A stretch of 64,000 nucleotides of DNA, from contig CALVZK010000001.1 in the NCBI GenBank assembly GCA_944372505.1, positions 321,185 through 385,184 on the forward strand, written 5' to 3'. Of the stretch, positions 43,447 to 58,400 are shown one piece after another (the stretch's first letter is position 1; each line of letters opens with the position of its first letter). The translations under genes were made by a program, and so were the position numbers. This stretch comes from an uncultured Clostridia bacterium (GTDB lineage: Bacteria > Bacillota > Clostridia > Christensenellales > UBA1242). The notes under the pieces were generated by a model. That model did no database searches. It was not told the origin of the DNA and worked only from the letters and a program-made list of their open reading frames with translations.

Positions 43447-46400
43447 TTATGTTATAATCTTATTTTTATCTATTTTTTGTGAATCTGTTAAAGCTTCAAC
43501 TACTATAGTTCTATTAAAGAACAATGAATAAATAACTTCCTTTTCTTTTTCAGTTAATTCGTCAACACGCGTGCTGGTAATTGCCCCGTTAAATCCGCCC
43601 AGATCATTAATGGTAAGTTTCCAAGTTTTAGTGTGATTATCTTCTGTGATTGAATTTGTGACAATCATATCAACTTCTTTAGTAGAATAACTAATATCTA
43701 CAATAGATTGTTTTTTTAATTTCATTGCATAAAAAGGTATTCGCCCTAGTGTTCCATTTGCCCCATCTATTCCGTTATATCCAATTCCAGTATACCCAGA
43801 ACCAGAAAATCCTTGAGTATTACCTGCAGTCCCTTTCACACCTTTAGTACCTGCCTCAGTATTATAATATTGAAAAAGATTTAATTCTGCTCCAGCTTGT
43901 TGAATACCATCAACTCCTCTTACATACCAAGTGCTTCCACCGGCACCACCATTGCCACCATCACCAACTTTCAAAATACCGAAATTCTTAATAGTAGTAA
44001 GATTTGCTTCTTGATCGTCTGTTTCTGCTATTTTATATGTTTGAATACCCCATCCATTACTTCCATTGTCTCCTTTACTACCATTCCCATCAGGATTTGT
44101 TGCATTTCCACCATTTTTACCATCCTGACCATTCAAAGCAACAATTGTCCCATAATTATTTGCATTAGTAGATATACTTGAATAATATAAGGTCAAGTTC
44201 CCTTCATATTTACTATTGATACTTACATAGCTATCAATATTTTTCATCGATGAACGTGTATTAATTAATGCTGCCGAATCCAATTGGTAATCTAAAACAC
44301 TACCATATAATTTTAAATTATTCATAACTGGCTGTTTAGTGCTTTCTTCTGTAACAAAATAACTTTTCCCATAAGTTTCATTTAATATTAATAAATCTTT
44401 TATGAAAGGTGTTTTAGCACTACTTGTACCAACATTATTAAATAAAGTATTATATAACGATAAGTAATATCCATTACCAATAATATTTATATTTAAATTC
44501 CAAGTAACTGGCTCGAAATCTTTAATGGAAATATCTTGAGTAAAAATTATAGGTTGTGCAGAAAGTGGTGCACCATTTGTTTCTATTTTAATTAATAATT
44601 TACCATCTTCACTAACAAAATCCTTTTCTTGACGTTCATCTTTGTTGCTTATAGTAACAGATTCATTTTCTGCCATGCCTGCTGAAGAATACTCATCTAA
44701 AACTTTTGATGTTATACATATTGTATCATTATCTTTTAACTTATCTTTGTCTGATAGCAACATTTTTATTTGAATTAATTCATTGTCTGAACCTTTATCA
44801 ATAATAAATAAGTTTGCATCATTCTCTGTTAATTCTATTTTATTAAATTCTGAGCCTTCTATTTTTAAGTTTTGAGAAACCAAATTATATTTGTTAAATT
44901 CTGTTTCTGTCCATTCGTAATTATTTTGGAGGGTATTAGTTTTCCAAGAAGAATAATATCCACTTTCTTCATACGTATTTTCTACAGAATAATTAGAATT
45001 TACAATTATTAAGTTTGAATTAGAAGAAATTAAATTTTCATTTTTTCTCATTTCAATCATGCTAACATTTTCATCAATCAATGTTCTATCCACTTCTGTA
45101 ATAATTCCCTTTAAAGTGTCAATTGTATCCGATAAAATTCCTTCAGTCATAATATAATCAATTCCATTAGTACTATATTTATAATACTCCTTTTCTTCAT
45201 CCCAAACTAATTCTTTTGTAATGTCTGTCTTGTTAAATAAATAATATTTTGTTTCGTTTCCAGTTAATTCTTTATAACCATAAATAATATTTTCTCCACT
45301 AGAATCTGCAAATGTTAGATAAGTTCTATTCGATAAATCATTTAAAAATATATAATTCTCAGAAGTAGAATTATTTTTAGAATCATGAACAATAGTATAA
45401 TTCATAATTTGTATAGAAGGTTCTGATGATTCTACGTATTCTTGGCTACCTTCTGGTTTTACAAGTTTTTTATAAAATACAATATAACTTATTGTGTTTT
45501 TTATAATTGTGGTACCTTCACTTTCAATAGGATATTCCGATTCAACCTTTTCTACATATAAGTATCCATCTTCGGCGTACTTTTTATAAATTGTGTTTAT
45601 TAAGCCTTCAATTTCATTATTATCATTATTAGTTAATTGCCCTTCAACATAATATCTCTCATTTTTGTCTTTTATTACAATTCCAAAAGAAGAATTATCT
45701 CCTATCACATCTTTGCTTGAAATTCTATATGAAGAATTAATATTTAATGAGAATTCCACATTCCCTGTTGCCTTTATTGGTGTTTCTGATCCTGACTCGG
45801 AAGAAAGCGGATAACTTATTGACATGTCGCCTTCAGCTTCTGCAGACAAATCTATTTCAACCGATCTTTGTGACGACTCCCCATAAGGGATGTAATTAAT
45901 ATTTAATTTTCCATTTAAAATTTGATTATAAGAAATGATTATTGAATTGTATTGAGTATAAGTTTTTACCGTATATTCAAAGTTATTAACACCCTTATAA
46001 ATTTTAATACCATTAATTTCATAATATGTTAAATCATTTAAAATATTTTCATTATTTTGATCAATCTTTAATTCATATCCATAATTTCCATTTCCGTAAT
46101 TCTCTACTAATTGTTTAATAATACCTTTATCGGTGTCAATTTCACTTATATATTGCTTGAAATTAATTGTCGCTTTTGTATTTGTATCTGTATAAGATTG
46201 TGTTTCAATTGGAATATTTGTATCAATGATAACTGAATTACTGAAATCATTTTGATAAGCTTTAGAAGATGCCATATAATCCTTAACATCTTGGAAATTA
46301 AACTCTTCTGTTAAACTTGATATACTAAAGGTTAATATAGAATTATCAATTGATATATCATAAATTTCTTCCCCAATTTGAATGTTTGACAAATTCGTTG

Positions 46401-49400
46401 TCCATGGATTAGCGTTAGAATTATCATACCCTAAAAGAATTGTGTTTCCATTTAAAATAATTGTATCAGCATTTAATATTCCTAAATTAAATGAAATAGA
46501 ATGACTAGCTTGGATAATTTCTTTATTAACATTATCTTCCATTATGATTGCATTATCTATAGTCTCGTTTTGTAGATTTTTAGCAACTAATGATGATTTT
46601 AAATTAGAAATTTTATTTGTTATTTCATTTAGTGATACATTATTCAAAGTAAAACTAATTTCTAAGTTATTACTTTCATTTGTTGAGAAGGAATAATCAT
46701 CTCCTGAATAACTAATTGTCCATTCACCTGATTGAATATCTTCAGTATAATTGTATTCAGCAACTAAATTATCATTTAAATACAATCCAAAATTTTCTGA
46801 CAAAATTGATTCTATTGTTAAAGAAACTTGGCTGTTGTAAATAACATTTGATTTTTCTTCACTATCATTATACCAACTAGAAACTTCATTACCATAACTT
46901 ATAGAAACATTCCCTGTATGATCTCCGCTACTTGCATTATGTGTAAATGTTCCGGATTTACCTCCACCAAAGGTTATGCTTGTTTCTACTGGTGCCCCTT
47001 GAATTTGCTGACTATATAATGTCTTCCCGGAAAATTTATCTGTCAATATTTCTAAATTATCTATTAAATATTGTTTTGTACTATTAGATTTATAAGAAGC
47101 AATAGTTTTACCCTCACATTCTAATTTATAATCCGCATTTTTTATTTTTGAATCATAAAGTAATGTTATAGTTCTAGTCTCATCCGAAATAGATTCAGTT
47201 TTGTCATTAAAAGATAATTTATCACCCCAGCCCCAAGAATTAATTTTACCCTTAAGACCCTCTATTATAGATTGATAGTCAGAAGCATCCTTAGAAACAT
47301 TAAAAGAAATTGTTAACTTTCCATCATCTTCATCAGCGCTACTTCCAAAAGTTAAGTTATAAGAATTGCCATTTAAAATTATATTATTTAACTGATTTGT
47401 TTCAATAACCCAATTAGTTTGTTTAGAATCAAATTCGGTATTTGTGTTAACAGGCTTCAAACTTCCAAGCCTAGTTTTTATATTTGTATTTGGAACATAA
47501 ACAAACATTTCATACTCTTTATCATAATATAGATAGATGTATTCACTTTCTTCTTCAGAATTTTCCACTTTTTCAGGATTTTCCACGCAGAATTTATAAA
47601 CTTTATAATTAGATTCTTTTCCATTAGGTAGTATGATTTTTACACTTTCCTCTTCTAACAGGCTATTAGTTGTTATACCTGAAATTCTGATACCTAAAGA
47701 TTTATTATCAGTGTAAACATAACTAATATCATTAGGATCAAATTCAAGTGGTTCAGAATAGTTACAATTAACAGAAACATTAATGTCCCCCTGAAGCCCA
47801 TTCTCGTCATCAGTAAAAATTCTGACAGTTAACTTTGTTTTAGATATCCCATTTTCTACTATTTTTTCTACTTTTTGAATTGCATTACTAAGAGTAGTTT
47901 TTATTGTAACATTTTCATTATTGATAGTTTTATAAACATTTGCCTTATAATCATTTATATTCCCAGTATATAATAAATCTTCAGAGATTATTTCAATTAC
48001 ACCAGAATAAATACCTGCCTGTAAAATATTGTTTATATTGTTTGAATTTGCCAAATAGTAACTTTGTCCGGCCACTTTAATTTCATCATAATCTGTTCTT
48101 TCTTCTCCATTTGCGCTTCTAGTTGTTTCTTTTAAATCATTCAATGATGTTTCAATACTACTCCTAGATATTGCACCAATATCTTCTTGTCCCTTTGATT
48201 TTTGATCATGATAATTATGAGAATATTTAGAATCGGCATTATTATAGTCTATTATATATATATCCTCTATTCTCTCTATTTTCTCTTTGCCTTCTTCTAC
48301 AATGGTTTTCCCTATTTCTGTAGTTATACCATCTTTATATGATAATCCTGCAAATAAGAAAGATAGTGCAGCAGCAGATGCCGCCAAACTGACTAGCAAA
48401 GCTGAAATAGGAAAAGGTACTATCACTACCATGGTAAATCCATAACCAGCATTATAGTTTGCAGTTATTTTACTATAAACTTTTACTACTAATCTTGTTG
48501 GAACCCCGTTAGAATCGTAGGCACTTACTGTCACATCATTGGTTTCGCCTATTTCTGGAATTATATTAGTTAAATTAAATTTATAAGATTGATTTAATAC
48601 TGAAAATTCATTAGCTACAACAGCAATTGCTTCTCCATCTACACGTACTCTTTCTGTTGATACTGAAAAAGGTTGGGTTATTTGTTTTGAAATATTTTCC
48701 CATTTTTGTTCGAGGAATATTTGATTTTTGTTTGCTGAAGCGCCATTTTCAAAAATGTTTTCATCTTCTATTACAGTAATGTTATTTTGTCCTTCGCTTT
48801 CTAAATAATACCCTATTCCATAAGCCCAAACATTTTTATAAGAAGATTGATACATTTGAAGTTTATCTGTTACATCATTATTATCAGTATCTACCCATCT
48901 AAACGCAAATTGTGCGTTTACTCCAAGTGCCTCAACAGCCCCTTCATTGTAACAATTAGAGATTGATGAGATTGTATTTTCACTTCCATTATTGCCTACT
49001 CCAATAATGCCTCCGGCATAAGATTTCCCATTTAGAGTAGCATCAGTCGCTCCATTTGACTTATTCCCTGATTTAACCATACCGGAATTATAAGAGTTAG
49101 AAATTGTACATACGTTGTCATCTTTTTCACTTCCCCAGCCAACGATACCTCCAGTATAGTAATTTGCTATATAAGTAGATAAAGAGGTACTTGTTGCATA
49201 TCCATTGAGTACACTAGTGGCATTGTAACTATACTCTATATTTCCTCCTCTAAATATACCTACTAACCCTCCTACGGCAGAATAAGGCACTGACGGTTCA
49301 TCTTTTGTTATTAAATCTGGACTTAAAACAATTGTTAACGGTCCATAATTTGAACTAAACTTAATTTGTGAATCTCCTTCAACATAGCCTGCTAATCCAC

Positions 49401-52400
49401 CAATAGTAGAATTTCCATCCACACTAATGTTAATTGAAGTTAAATTAGTGACTGCGTATACTTTTGAATTTGTTAAAGTACTTGTAAGTGCCCCTAAATT
49501 ACTTGATGAGCCTGTTATATTACCAGAAAGAGTTATATTAGATACAGTACTATCTGTTATTGTTTTTGCAAGAACTGGATTTCCATTAATAGTGCTATCT
49601 GTAAGTCTGAGATTTTTAACAACAGAATTCCCTTGAATACCATTGAAAAGTGTATTTATTAAACCTGATATAGTCTTTCCATTACCATCAAAAATTCCAG
49701 AATAATTACCTGTTGTAACATCTTCCCCTTCTATTGTTTTTGTATTCTCAGGATATAGAGAATTCCATGAATTATTAAATTGCGTTGCTGACAAATCTAT
49801 ATCATACAATAATACAAAATTTGTGGTACTTGTTATATTTTCTATAATACTTAATATACCTGCATTCGGGATCAAAAAGTAAAATGAATTATTCCCAGCA
49901 TCAGCTGTTGTAGCAAAATTTCGCAGTCTTTTATAAGAAACTTCTTCTACATAATCATCATATATAGTAGACGAAATATTATTGTTGAATATGGAATTTG
50001 TGTCAGTTTTTACACCTTTATTTTGACCTGTCTTAATGCTTTTTACTATTGCATATGAAGACAATTTCATAAAATTATACTTTAATGTTGGATAACCATA
50101 ATTGTAATCAAAATTAGATTCGGCATAAATTCCTAAATCCTTATAAATTTCTAAATCCTTAGACATCAATGTTTCAGTATTTATTTTTACTTTTTTAAGT
50201 TCTGCCTCATCTAAATCACGTTCTACAATTAAATCGTCTATAGCATTATAATCATAATAACAATTTGTTAATGAAGAACCTCTACCAAACACACCAATAT
50301 TAAAAAAGGTGTCAGCACTTGTCATTTTATCTGCTGTTGTATAATCGTTCCAGTCAATTTTTGATATAGAATAACAATTAGAAATTGTTGCTTGGCTGTT
50401 TCCATTAGCAAAAGCATACATATTTATATCTATATAGGTAATAACACTACCTGTTGAATAAACATTATCTATTATTTTATTTTGTTGTGTTGTTGTAGAA
50501 CTACCCGAAACGGTTGAATTAACAAGTCTTGCTATACCATAAACACCACTTTCATCCTTTTGAGTAGAAGTATTGGCTCTATAAGTTAAGTCTAATGCAG
50601 TTGAAGAGTTAGTTATTTTTCCACTACTCATCTGAGCTACAATACCACCGATTGTTATGGCTTTTTCCCCTCCTACATTGATTTTACCTTTCACTTGTAC
50701 TGCATATATTTGTGTATTGTCACACATCAAATTTGCAACACCTGCAAGATTTGTTTCAGCATTATCTTCTAAGTTTTCATTATTTATATCAACGTTCAAA
50801 ACTAGTCCCGACACAAATGAGTAGCCATTAAGACTTTCAATAAAGGATACCTTTGAATTGTTATAATTTATCTCATAACTATCACCAATTATAGCTATGT
50901 TATTAATTATATCGTTATTAATGGTTTCGTCCTCTAAATATAATTGACTAGGAATATCACTATTGTTTAGAATATAATATTTAATTCCATTGAATGATAT
51001 TGCATCTTTTGGCAAACCTCCATTAGATTCTATAGAATCAGGTTTTAATTTGTGCCCTGAAGCAATTGTTTCGCTATCATTTAGGTTGTCTAAAATAATA
51101 CCTGCTAAAGATTTTTTAATTTTTTCTCTTTCAGTTTCCTTTCCACCACCTGTATAACCAAGATAGGAAGAAGTAGAGTAATTGTAATAACTTACATCTG
51201 TGCCATTTTTGTCTTCTGTTAAAGTCACAGCATAACTATAATAATTTAGACTTATATTCTTTTCATTGCCTGTTATCGTACTATTTCCAAACAAAGCATG
51301 TGCTGATTGTTCTGTTTCAATATATCGAGCATTATGAGAAGTCATCAAAGAATAATTCTTCTCAATTGTTATCTTGTTAATTGCATCAGTATTAAAAATT
51401 TGCCCAACAATGCCTCCAAAATAGTAAGAAGTTAACGAATTAAACTCATTATTGTCATATTGTACAAAAACATCTCCATAGTTATAAGTGCTTGTAATGG
51501 ATAAATTTAAATTATTGCTACTTTGTGAGTCTGCAAATTTGCCAATAACTCCACCTGCATTAACATTAGAAGCATTACTATTTTCTCCTAAAATCTTTAA
51601 TGCGCCTCCAAAAGACGTTCCCAAAATTTCTAAGTCACAAGAATTAAGTAGATTTCCAACAACACCGCCGAAGTTTATATTTTTTATACTTGAGAAAACT
51701 GCACCATCATATCGTAACAGCCCATTAGACTGAGACTGTATTGATGCTTTACTAATAATATTTTTTTCATTTATTCCTCCTAAAATTCTACCAACAAGTC
51801 CTCCAATATTTGCTGTAGAAGTATCTGCTGTATTTGCTGTAGAAGTATCTGCTGTAGAAGTATCATTCTCCTTTAAAATTAAGATATTGGCATTTGAAGT
51901 AATTGCTCCTAATATTTTAAGTTTTATTGTTTGAGTTGAACTTGCTGTAGTAGGTACAATAGCCGATCCTATTATAGAGCCAACATTAATGTTATTCCTT
52001 TCATTGTTAACATCATTTGAAGTTATAGTTCCTTGTTGTTTAAGCTGAATTGAATCTCCGCCTAAATATGTATTGTTGCTATTAAATATTTTATCATTTA
52101 TATATATTCTTTCATTTTGACTTAAAGTAAAATCAGTTCCGTTTACATAACCTATTATACCTCCAACATTAGCTGAAGTAACTATAACAGGACTGATGTT
52201 TTTCGATAAAGAATAATCATCAAACTTATTTATATCAAGTATTTGATTGTTATTTTCAGAAGTTTCTCTGCCAACAACTTCAAAATTTACTTTACTAATA
52301 TTTCTTATTTCTATTCTTCCGTTTGTAATTTTCCCTGCAAAACCACCGGCATTTAAATGATTTATTCCTCCTTTCTCTACAAAAAGTCCACCTTGCAAGT

Positions 52401-55400
52401 TGGCCCCTGTAAAATCAGTTTGTCCTATGCTTGAATCAACAATTTCTCCTACAATAAGACCTGCATTAATATTAAGTCCAGTTGAAGTAGTATTTATATG
52501 TAAAGCAGTCGATGTACTTATATCTTTACCAAGATATGGCCCAATATAATTTATATCATTTGCTTTCCCTATAAATCCTCCAATATTTATATTGGCTTTA
52601 TCCCCTACATTGGTTATTGAAATTTTCTGATATTGTGTATTATTAGTAGCGGTTGATAATTTGTTTATGGATTGAAGTGTGATTCTTAATTCGAGAGAAG
52701 ATAAATTGTTGGTTTTCTCTCTGCTAACATTTCCAAAATATGCACCAACATTTACATTTGAATTTTTGCCATTATAATTAATGAAATTAGCAGCTGTGTT
52801 TATTTGTATTCCATCTACATACATAATAGAGGAAGAAGAAGATTGTACTAAACTTCCACTAATAAGACCTACATTTTGTGCAGAATTATTAATAGTTAAA
52901 ATATAATCAGTCGAAAGTATGAAAGAATTGATTCCTTCACCACCTGTATTAACAATTAGATTATTTATATTAGTATTACTTATATTCGGAGCTACAAGCC
53001 CAATTGAAGATGAAGATGCATTAGAATCTACTTCTACACTACTTAAAACATTTAATGTGAGTCCAGAAATATTTGCCTGATCTATTCCGCCTGCAACAAA
53101 TAATCCCCCTTGATTATCTGTTAATTTGATTACTTTATTATTATCATTATTTGATTTGCCTATATAATTTACTGTTAAATTATTAACAGAAAAACCTGGA
53201 CTTACAGAGGTTATGAAGTTCTTGGAAGATATTATTTTAATATAATTACCATTGTAGAACCCCCCTACTAATCTTCCTCCAAAATTTTCAATTGGACTAT
53301 ATTGATTATTAGTAAAAGTTTTGTTGTATTCATCTAGATTTACGTCCCCATACTCAGTTCCACCTTCTGTTGCTAATCCTCTCACAATTACAGTAATATC
53401 TGAATTTCCACTCATCATTCTGAATACATCCGCAACATTGTATTGATCAAGATATATAACGTTTGATGTTTTTTGATATCTAATAGATGGGAACAATTCA
53501 CTTGTAGAATGAACCCAATTTTGATTTTGCCAAGCACCCGATCCTAAAAATGCAGTTCTTGTTTCTATAGAGCCTACAGCACTAGACGTAAAGTTGAAAG
53601 GAGATTGGATTGCATAGATTAAATTATTGTTGAATAAATTACTATTTTCTGAAGAAATATTTCCAAATAAATTTAACTTAACATATAAATCATTAACTAA
53701 ATAATATCCTTCATAAACACCTACAGAAGCTAATTTTATACCTGTGCTATCTCCCCCAGATAAATTTTCTTCTTTTGCTTGAACAAAAATCAAATACGAA
53801 GAATAATTTGTTTCGGTAAGATTTACTTCCGTCCAAGTATTATTTTCAGTATTTTTAACAAAAGCACTACCTAAAATCAAATTTGATTGTAAAGAGAATG
53901 ACATGTTTGTTATAGAACCAAGAGCTATATCCGTATTGGTAGTATAATCATAGCTTGTAAAAACATTAAAAGCGTTAACCGACATTAAAGCAACCCTAGG
54001 ATTAGTCCCTTTAATAACACCTATTACACCTGCAGAATTAACATTCGTTTGGGACTGAACTGTAGATTTAGCTCTCACATCACCAGTAGCATATACTTCA
54101 TTAATAAAATATTTTGTATAAGCACTATCAGCCATCAAATCCGCATCAGCATTATATCCTGTTGTACCATCAAGTTCCATTCCTCCTATAATGCCCCCTG
54201 CATATAATGATGTAGGGCTTATAACATTAATTTTAGAATAAGATATTTGTAATTTACCGCTTCCAACATAACCAACAATTCCTCCAATATATACTTGAGA
54301 ATAATTTGTCGAACTATCAAAGAATAAATCTGTTGCTCCTCTTTCAATACCTGAAACAGAATTTGAACTATAAATAGAAGATAAATTATTTTCTATAGAA
54401 GATTGTGTAGACTTGTTATATTGGACATATAGTCTACTTAAACTACCAAAAGATTGTCCTACAATACCACCAGCAAAATACTTCATAGATAATATCTTTG
54501 AAGAATTATTATTTGTTGAGCCAGTGATATCAATTCCTACATCATTTAAATGAGTTTGATAACTTGTAAGTCCAAAAGCTCCACCTGCAATTTCTGCTCT
54601 AATTTTAACAATACCAGAAACTCTTATATTATTAATTGAATAATTTTCTGCTTGGTTTATATTAAAACTAGTTGATTCTGAAGAATAATTATCAACGAAT
54701 CCTATTACCGAACCAGCATATGAATATTTAGATAAATTATTAATAATAATTGAAGATTGAACAGAAGTACTGAAATTCAAACTATTTTTAAGATCATTTC
54801 TTGTTGAATACAAATTACTCATATCATAGTAATTGTTTGTACTTATTGCACTATATTGATTTGTAGAAACATTAGGATCTGTAATCGAAATATTTTTAAT
54901 TATATTGTTTCCAAAAGCTAATCCAGCAAGAGTACCGGCAAAATTATATCCATTAATATTGCCTGTTTGAGACATTGTTATATCAATATTGATTAATTTT
55001 GCATCTTTAATATAACCAGCTAAACCACCAACAATTACAGAATTGCTTCCAACCACTTGATTTATTTGTAAGCCTAAATTTGTTATAAGAGGTGAATAAG
55101 ATCCCTTGGTTTCCAAAGAAGAGAACAATCCAAAAGCAACTCTATTTGAATCAGTTGTAAGTGAAATACCTGTAATATTAAAACTATTTCCGTATAATTT
55201 ACCAGCAAACGCCTTATTAGCAGAAGGCAAAACTGAAATATCTGTAATTGCACTCAAGTCTATGTCATTAACTAGTCTATAAGTTCCCCAAATCATACTA
55301 TTATTATAGTTTTGTTGAACATTTGTTGACTGAGATGTCCCCATAACTTCAACAAAGTCTTGAGCATCAACGATTAAAATAGGGTTTAAAGTGCTACCTA

Positions 55401-58400
55401 AAGCAGTATTAATTTCTCTAGAACCATCACTTAGTTGTAAAATTGAATATTGCAAAATATATTTACCCTGCTCATTTTCTCCTGTTATTCCTTCATATCC
55501 ACTATCTTCACTTAAATAATATATGTATCTATGGGAATAAGCAATTTGATTAGCTTCAATTAAAGTTGGGCCATCTTCATCCATTCTCCAAATACCATCA
55601 GTATCACCGCTTGCTATTGCAAAACCATAGAAATAAGAAGTATCAGCAGGATCTTTAACTGCTACAGCCCCAGTTGAATACTGAGTTTCTGTTGTAGAAT
55701 TAAATTCATCTACAGACTGATATAAATCTTTATTAAAATAATAACAATTTGTATACTGTCCATTAGCTAATAAGTTTCCTTCGGAATCAACACCGGAGAA
55801 ATTCATTTGATTATACATTGAATTTCTTATTTGAGAAGCTGAATAACATTCAGTTATTATACCATTATTTTGATATACAAATCCGGAAGCAAGATATACT
55901 TTTACAGAATCTGTTTCATTAGCAATTAAAATATTTGAATAAGAGTCAGATATAACGCCTTCGTTATTGTAAATAAATCCAGCAATTATACCTAATTTTG
56001 ATTTCAAAGAAGAACCTTCTCTAGTGTAATCTTCAGCTCTTTTTTCATTACTTTGAGGTAAATCTGATTTTACACCTTCAACAAAACTACCACTTATTGA
56101 AGCTGTTTCTCCATTATAATTAACAAACCCAGAAGTTGTAAAAGTACTAGTACCTGATTTATTTTCAATATCTAGTTTTGCCACACCGCTTGCACTTATA
56201 GCGCTATTATTATTTAAGACAAAGCCTGCAATATTACCTTGACCAACAATATAGAAAGTTCCAAGTCCTATAGTATAAGAGGAAGTGTAACCAGAAGGTA
56301 TCTCCCCGTTATAAATTTCTTCGCCAAGTTCTATTAAACTCTCTCCACCCACACGTGAATTAGTAATGCTACCACTATTGTTCAAAACAAAACCAGCAAT
56401 ATTTGGAGTCCAAGAAGATTCTCTCCCTACATAAACTTCCTCAGTTGTGTTATTACCATTTATGAATTTAATATTGAAGCCTGTAGGATTATTATGTGAT
56501 GTTGTGCTTTGCTCTAGTAAATTTTCAATATTCCCATAAGCAAGTTTTTCAGATTTATAAGCAACAACTTCGCAATTAGTAACTATACCATTATTTTCTA
56601 TTGCAAGTCCGGCAATATTAATAGTAGTTTGACCTACAAATTTAGAAATATCTAAAGTTAATTGACCTCCATTATAAATATTAATTCTTACGTTTTTGAG
56701 TGTTGTATTTTCTGTAATATTTGTAAACAATGCTAAATTGATTGTACTTGAAGAATAAGAAACATTGAAACTCTTAATATGAATAGTAAAACCATTTCCA
56801 TCTAAACTTCTAATTAAAGAAGTATCAAATGGAGTGAAGTCAGTTAAAATAATATCATTTGTTAAAATATAGTCATCTTCTGAAACATTACTTGAAGAAG
56901 AATATAAACTAGGATTTAAATTTTCAAAATCGTTAGCATTTTCGATCAATAAAGGAATATCAGGATCTGAATAAGCTTCTACGTTAATAGTAAAGTAAGT
57001 ATCTATAATTTTTGTATTTCCACCTGATAATATATAGGTTCTAATGACCATTTGAATGTTACTTGCCTTTTGAAGCCCTGTAACATTAATTATATTTTTA
57101 GATTGGTCGTAAGTAAAACTTACAACTTTAGAGTTAGCAGAGCCATCGCTAGCAAAAGCAGGAACAAATTCGTTGCCATTTACAAAGAAAAGTCTATCTT
57201 TGATTGTTAATTCTTTTACGCCTTGATTTGAATCATATTGATAATTAATGTAAAAATCAGTTGTTGAATCTGCATAAACTTGATTTTGTGCAAATAGATT
57301 TCTCTTTGCTAATAATTCATTTACTTTATTGACAGCCTCAATATCACTAGTGCTATATCCCGTATAAGTTTCAGGAACAAAATTGTATTCTATGTCAAAA
57401 GTTTTTGGAACATTTAACCAAATATCTAAATTATTGTTTTCAGAATTTGAAATATTAATATTTTCTTCATCAATCATAAAATCAACAATTTTTATTGTTG
57501 CACTAGTAGTTTTTACTTCAGTACTACCATTTTGAGTTCTAGAAACAGTGGCAATTACAGAGAAAGAATTGTTCTCATTTATAGTCTTCGCAGTTACAGA
57601 AACAAATATTTGTGCTGTGTAAGTTTTAATTCCACTGGCTTCATCTATAATAGGTTCACTTAAATCAGAAATATTAATACCACTATCATTTCCATCTAAA
57701 GAAAAATTGTTAATATTTTGATCTTGTGGAAGTCTTATTGTTACGGTTGCAATGGACCCTCTAGCAACATAAGCAATATCCTCTCCGTTAATGGTAATTT
57801 CTGCTTCAGTTAAATAACTAATAGTTAAGAAATAATTTACTTCACTAAGTTTTTCTCCTTGACCAGTAAAGAATCTAGCAGTTAACTTAATTACATTATT
57901 TGTATTAACGGTAGTATTAACCCAAATTCTAAAATATAAAGTGCCATTTGCATCTTCTTTTTCTGATTGAGAAGGTCTATAAGTTAAAGATTCCCCTATA
58001 GTCACAATATTGGCGTTTTTATTTGGAGCAAATTGTCTTAATTTGTTTTCATTATTAATGCCAAATTGAGATAACAATTCAAACTTTAAAGCATCATTTA
58101 CACTTGCGCCACTATAAGACAATGTCATATAATCATAATATGCATAATCAGGGTTTACACTTACTTGTAAAACAGAACTTCCTCCTGGAGCAAGAATACC
58201 TGTAGTTTCATTTTCAATAGTATGGACAGTAGTATAACTATTTCCGATATTTGCCCATTGAGATTTAGTTATTAAGTAATTATTTACATCTATATTAGTA
58301 AAATTTTGTTTAGATAAATTTAATTTGAAGCTAGCATTTTCTTTTTGATAGTAACTATTATTGCCACTATTACTAATGAAAGAAACATCAAATGACACAT

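Noticed and set aside
43897-44181. Plus-strand frames inside the giant gene
   Set aside because: Several Ile/Thr/Ser-rich frames exist opposite the giant gene; all lack ribosome sites and mirror its codon bias.
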